A DNA stretch of 9,419 bases, from contig JAFGHZ010000093.1 in NCBI GenBank assembly GCA_016929875.1, positions 1 through 9,419 on the forward strand. The letters are read 5' to 3'. Below, piece after piece: positions 6,663-9,419 of the stretch; positions within the stretch are counted from its first letter, which is position 1, and each line of letters starts with the position of its first letter. A program made the translations under genes and the position numbers. Origin of the DNA: Dehalococcoidales bacterium. GTDB lineage: Bacteria > Chloroflexota > Dehalococcoidia > Dehalococcoidales > Fen-1064. Below the pieces are notes generated by a model. That model made no database searches. It was given only the letters and a program-made list of their open reading frames with translations, and was not told the origin of the DNA.

Positions 6663-8333
6663 TTATTTCTGGATATAGACATTTCTCAGGAACGTGTCGC
6701 CGGCTATGTTACCATCCATACCGGTAGTAACCAGATTTTTAACCCAGGATTTTGACAGGACAAAGGTTTCTCTGTTGAATACGTAGATCATTGGCTGGTC
6801 GGCAACAACCAATGCCTGCGCATCAGCCCACATTTTGAGTCGCTTGGTGTTGTCCAATTCTTTCAGTGCCTGGGTTGCTAAGGCATCAAAATCAGGGTTG
6901 CTGTAGCCTGTCTTGTTATTGCCGGCACCGGTCATGTAGAGTTGGGGTAACCAGTTGTCCGGGTCAGGATAATCGGCGCCCCATCCGGTGAACCCCCAGG
7001 TGAATTCCCTGGCATTATATAGTGCGCTGTATGCCTTTGATTCCATGAGTTCAACTGTGAGGTCAATGTCGAGATTGACCTTCAATTGTTCCTGGAGAAA
7101 TGCTGCGATGGTGGGGTTTGCACCGGTGTTTGCGATCTGGAATTTTAGTTCGGGTAATCCCTCACCATTCGGGTAGCCCGCTTGAGCCAGTAGTTCTTTG
7201 GCCTTGTCTACATCGAACGTCCACTCTTGTCCTAAAGTGGCATCGAAACCAGGCATTCCCGGGGGTATCCAGCTCAAGGCTACTGCGCCAACGCCGTGCC
7301 TGACGTTGGTAATATAAGCGTCACGGTCAATAGCACAGGCAAGAGCCTGTCGTAATAGTTTGTTATCGAATGGCGGCTTCGTGACGTTGAACTGGAAAGC
7401 ATAGGTAGTAAGCGAAGCAAAACGCACTATCTGCGGGCTAAGTACGGGGTCGTCCATCGTTGTTTGCTCGGTTCCACCCGGGACACCGCATTGGTCGAGT
7501 TCGTTGTTCTGGTAAGCAGCGAGTGCTACATTGGCATCTGTAATCTCTTTGAAGATGATCTTGTCGAGTTTGGGTTTGGTGCCCCAGTAATGCTCGTTGC
7601 GAATGAACGTATAATGATCCTGCTGAACCCATTCTGTCAGGATGAAGGGCCCGTTAGTGATGTAATAGGGCATAGCTCCATTCACATCAGGTTGTGCCCA
7701 TGCTTCCCCATGAGCATCAACCATATCCTGTCGGATGGGATAAGACGGCCAGAGAGCTAATAATTGGGGGAAAGTCGGGAGAGCGTCGGTCAGTCTGATT
7801 TCTAATGTATAATTATCGACAGCTCTGACCCCGATAGCGTCTTTCAGAGCAGCCTTTTCTGCGTCGGTTTTATCGGCCGCGCTGTAATAAGCTTCACCGC
7901 CGACAATATTGAAGTAGAATGATGCATATTCGCACGCCAGGTCAGGGTCAAACAGCCTCTTGAGGCTGAATACGAAGTCATTAGCGGTTACTTTCTGCCC
8001 ATCGCTCCATGTGACATCTGTTCTCAGTTCAATGGTATAGGTTGTACCATCGGCCGAAATGCCGTTATTAGCGACGGTGGGGATTTGCTTGGCGACCATA
8101 GGTACCAGAGCCAGGTCTTCGTCGAAAGCCAGCAGACCATCGAAGACCTGGATGATGACCGACCGCTCACTCACCCAAGAAGCGCGGTTAGGGTCGATGG
8201 TATTATTTTCAGCAGCCAGGTTAAGGGTAAGGATTTGTTCCACCTTTGGTGTCGAGGTACAGGCGCTGGTTAAGATTAGAGACGCAGTGGTTACAATAGC
8301 CAGCAGGGAAAGTAAGATTGATTTTCTTCTCAT
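6663..8333 (-). CDS. oppA: Oligopeptide-binding lipoprotein OppA (SBP_bac_5 family)
   Basis: Extracytoplasmic receptor of the peptide importer. The N-terminus is a lipoprotein signal peptide: R-R-K, a hydrophobic core at about 6-21, then L-T-S-A-C with the likely lipid-bearing cysteine at 25 and a short S/T-P linker. The lipobox is slightly off consensus, with T at -3 and L at -4. The mature part has family-5 binding-protein features: an early D-P-N segment, a Q-V-F-D-G-L-L-like block, a W-S-D-G-Q-K-V-T-A-N-D-F-V-F-S-L-K-R block, a K-L-L-R-Q-A-L-A-C-A-I-D-R block, and G-W-G-A-D-Y-P-D-P-D-N-W near the C-terminus. At 556 residues it is the usual size. The ATG at 8333 has AAGGGGG 4 nt upstream. 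It is the first gene of the operon, with its own promoter upstream. Specificity (oligopeptide, dipeptide or another solute such as nickel) cannot be read from the sequence; OppB/OppC similarity favours oligopeptides. Confidence 0.93.
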   Translation of the reverse strand: MRRKSILLSLLAIVTTASLILTSACTSTPKVEQILTLNLAAENNTIDPNRASWVSERSVIIQVFDGLLAFDEDLALVPMVAKQIPTVANNGISADGTTYTIELRTDVTWSDGQKVTANDFVFSLKRLFDPDLACEYASFYFNIVGGEAYYSAADKTDAEKAALKDAIGVRAVDNYTLEIRLTDALPTFPQLLALWPSYPIRQDMVDAHGEAWAQPDVNGAMPYYITNGPFILTEWVQQDHYTFIRNEHYWGTKPKLDKIIFKEITDANVALAAYQNNELDQCGVPGGTEQTTMDDPVLSPQIVRFASLTTYAFQFNVTKPPFDNKLLRQALACAIDRDAYITNVRHGVGAVALSWIPPGMPGFDATLGQEWTFDVDKAKELLAQAGYPNGEGLPELKFQIANTGANPTIAAFLQEQLKVNLDIDLTVELMESKAYSALYNAREFTWGFTGWGADYPDPDNWLPQLYMTGAGNNKTGYSNPDFDALATQALKELDNTKRLKMWADAQALVVADQPMIYVFNRETFVLSKSWVKNLVTTGMDGNIAGDTFLRNVYIQK

Positions 8334-8486
8334 ATAACCCCCTTAGTTTTTCATTTGCTATCTTTAATCTGTTTGTACCAGATTTTAGCCTAGAAATCGG
8401 AGGGGAGAAGGTAACGAGGAATATGCATATGTTAAGAAGTATGTCCAAAACCCATCAAAAAACGGCATACACAATGTTTATTTAGT
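8334..8486 (-). promoter_or_regulatory. Untranslated leader of the opp operon (about 150 nt)
   Basis: From the predicted start point (about 7 nt past the -10 box) to the oppA ATG. It holds a small hairpin (AATCTG, 7-nt loop, CAGATT; 8366-8384) and a C-rich TCCCCT (8401-8406 read on the minus strand). The latter could pair over a long loop with the oppA ribosome binding site AAGGGGG (8338-8344). No known riboswitch or T-box consensus is seen, and no leader peptide with an RBS. Confidence 0.4.
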
Positions 8487-8492
8487 GATAAG

Positions 8493-8520
8493 ATTATACT
8501 TTGTATAACCCGGTTGTCAA
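8493..8520 (-). promoter_or_regulatory. Consensus sigma-70 promoter of the opp operon
   Basis: Read on the minus strand, TTGACA (8515-8520) and TATAAT (8493-8498) are both perfect matches to the housekeeping consensus, separated by 16 bp. It points toward oppA and lies about 160 bp upstream of its ATG. The match to both hexamers implies strong intrinsic activity, so control by a repressor would be expected. Confidence 0.85.
8494..8508. promoter_or_regulatory. Candidate operator: palindrome overlapping the opp -10 box
   Basis: A perfect dyad TTATAC-TTT-GTATAA (6-bp arms, 3-bp centre) covers five bases of the -10 hexamer and ten of the 16-bp spacer. A dimeric repressor bound here would block RNA polymerase. 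Part of the symmetry comes from the AT-rich -10 box itself, so chance is possible. No regulator gene is in the window. Confidence 0.45.
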
Positions 8521-8615
8521 GAGGGGAGAAGTCACCTTGCACAAATTATTCGTGGCGCTCTTGTTTTGTGTAAAAGCTAACTAATAACATTTTGGATGTT
8601 GTCTTGCCGGTCTCA

Positions 8616-9419
8616 TTATGAGGTAGGTTTGTGTTGTGACCCGGCTCTAGTGGCTACTCTGAGAAACCCTGTTATCGTCAGCGCCATTGCCCAGAGTACG
8701 ACAGTGGACAGGATTGTAATAGCGGCAATCATTACACCGGGCGGTGAAAAATCACCGAACCTGATTATTGTCAAAAACAGGTTGAATCCGAATATCGTTT
8801 GAGCGACAACATATGCCGCTATTGCTACAATCAGCAGGAAAATCCAGTGAGTTACCGGTAATACAAAGAGCCAGATTCTCATCCGTCTTCCGATTCGAGA
8901 TTCCGTCTTTTCGCCCCTCTTGTAACGGCGAATAATTCTCCATTGCCACCAGAGATAAGGTATCAGGCATAGAACAAAAACCAGAGACAGTATGACTGCA
9001 CTCAATGCGATGCTATCGATTGCCGCCCAGGATGCCCACCAGGGAGATGCCGGTAATTCCAGCTCCGAACCCATCAACATACTGGCAATACCGAGGGCAA
9101 CACTGTGAGCGTCTTTGCTGGTCTGGCTGTTTACCAGCATAGCGATTCCCAGATGGCGGTCGGGCAATATAATCATTTCGGACAAAAAGTTGGGTGTGTC
9201 ACCACCGTGCCATATTACGGTTTCACCATCTTTGTCTTTATCAATGAACCAGCCCATACTATAACTCGCTTCTTCTCCGTCTTTAATGAGGTTTATATCA
9301 GGCTTTTCCATTTCCTCTATAACTCTGGCGGGTATGATTTGCTGGCCGTCCAGCATTCCGTCGTTCAGATTGATAATCATCCATTTAGCCATGTCTTCTC
9401 CGGAGGACATCACCCAGCC
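8616..9419 (-). CDS. Serine hydrolase of the beta-lactamase/penicillin-binding fold with C-terminal membrane domain (N-terminal part outside window)
   Basis: The frame is open to the right edge (G-W-V-M-S-S-G-E-D-M-A), so only about 267 C-terminal residues are present; the S-x-x-K nucleophile motif would lie outside. The visible soluble part contains the S-S-G-E-D-M-A-K-W segment common before the last third of class C-like serine hydrolases, Y-S-M-G-W, and the third active-site motif as H-G-G (bases 9201-9209), followed by L-P-D-R-H-L-G-I-A-M-L-V-N-S. After about residue 135 comes a membrane region with one span, a basic cytoplasmic loop (R-R-Y-K-R-G-E-K), and two or three more spans, ending at TAA. 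Such enzymes act outside the membrane on D-amino-acid peptides or esters; the substrate here is unknown. It is on the same strand as opp, 282 bp upstream, with a promoter between, so it is a separate unit. No intrinsic terminator is visible in 8521-8615. Confidence 0.85.
   Translation of the reverse strand, partial: GWVMSSGEDMAKWMIINLNDGMLDGQQIIPARVIEEMEKPDINLIKDGEEASYSMGWFIDKDKDGETVIWHGGDTPNFLSEMIILPDRHLGIAMLVNSQTSKDAHSVALGIASMLMGSELELPASPWWASWAAIDSIALSAVILSLVFVLCLIPYLWWQWRIIRRYKRGEKTESRIGRRMRIWLFVLPVTHWIFLLIVAIAAYVVAQTIFGFNLFLTIIRFGDFSPPGVMIAAITILSTVVLWAMALTITGFLRVATRAGSQHKPTS

Noticed and set aside
8421..8430. Palindrome ATATGCATAT in the opp leader
   Set aside because: Short, AT-rich and downstream of the promoter; expected by chance, with no supporting context.
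8221..8448. Minus-strand frame from the opp leader into oppA (75 codons, TTG start)
   Set aside because: No Shine-Dalgarno before the TTG, out of frame with and overlapping the oppA signal peptide; best explained as a chance frame.
8521..8615. Looked for a terminator of the serine hydrolase gene or a plus-strand promoter
   Set aside because: No stable hairpin with a T-run and no paired -35/-10 on the + strand could be seen.
8596..8802. Plus-strand frame of 68 codons antisense to the serine hydrolase end
   Set aside because: Antisense to a membrane-spanning coding region, with no RBS; hydrophobic content is a mirror of the real gene.

Overview
The window looks like chromosomal DNA from a moderate-GC bacterium. 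The clues are type IV pilus-type assembly genes with no visible secretin or PilP, a lipoprotein substrate-binding protein, strong Shine-Dalgarno sites with GTG/TTG starts, and a fused PilM-PilN gene. My best guess is a Chloroflexota lineage (Dehalococcoidia-like). This is inferred from overall gene style, not from a marker gene, and is of low to moderate certainty.

Left part, + strand (1-2787): the 3' end of a gene for a secreted-looking protein with an exact 52-codon repeat; a 34-residue single-membrane-span peptide with a strong ribosome binding site; a PilO-like protein; and a 486-residue protein that joins a PilM-like actin-fold domain to a PilN-like membrane/coiled-coil domain. PilM, PilN and PilO together form the inner-membrane alignment platform of type IV pili and type II secretion systems. 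Here the order is O then M-N, not the usual M-N-O. The repeat protein just upstream may be a surface or pilus-associated partner, which is inference.

Middle and right part, - strand (2794-8333): a complete five-gene oligopeptide ABC importer operon, read right to left as oppA (lipoprotein receptor), oppB and oppC (permeases), oppD and oppF (ATPases). It has a promoter matching both sigma-70 consensus hexamers, with a perfect palindrome lying over its -10 box. It also has a leader of about 150 nt and a 16-bp perfect stem-loop between oppA and oppB, a typical place to set receptor expression above permease expression. OppA captures peptides outside the membrane, OppB/OppC form the channel, and OppD/OppF hydrolyse ATP. 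The operon converges on the pilus genes with only 6 bp between stop codons and no visible terminator.

Right edge, - strand (8616-9419): the C-terminal part of a beta-lactamase-fold serine hydrolase followed by a membrane-spanning tail. Its start lies outside the window.

The opp operon is ordinary in content. The less usual parts are the PilM-PilN fusion with weakened nucleotide-site motifs, the repeat protein and small membrane peptide beside it, and the regulatory structures of the opp operon. I found no CRISPR array, tRNA, rRNA, insertion sequence or phage gene.
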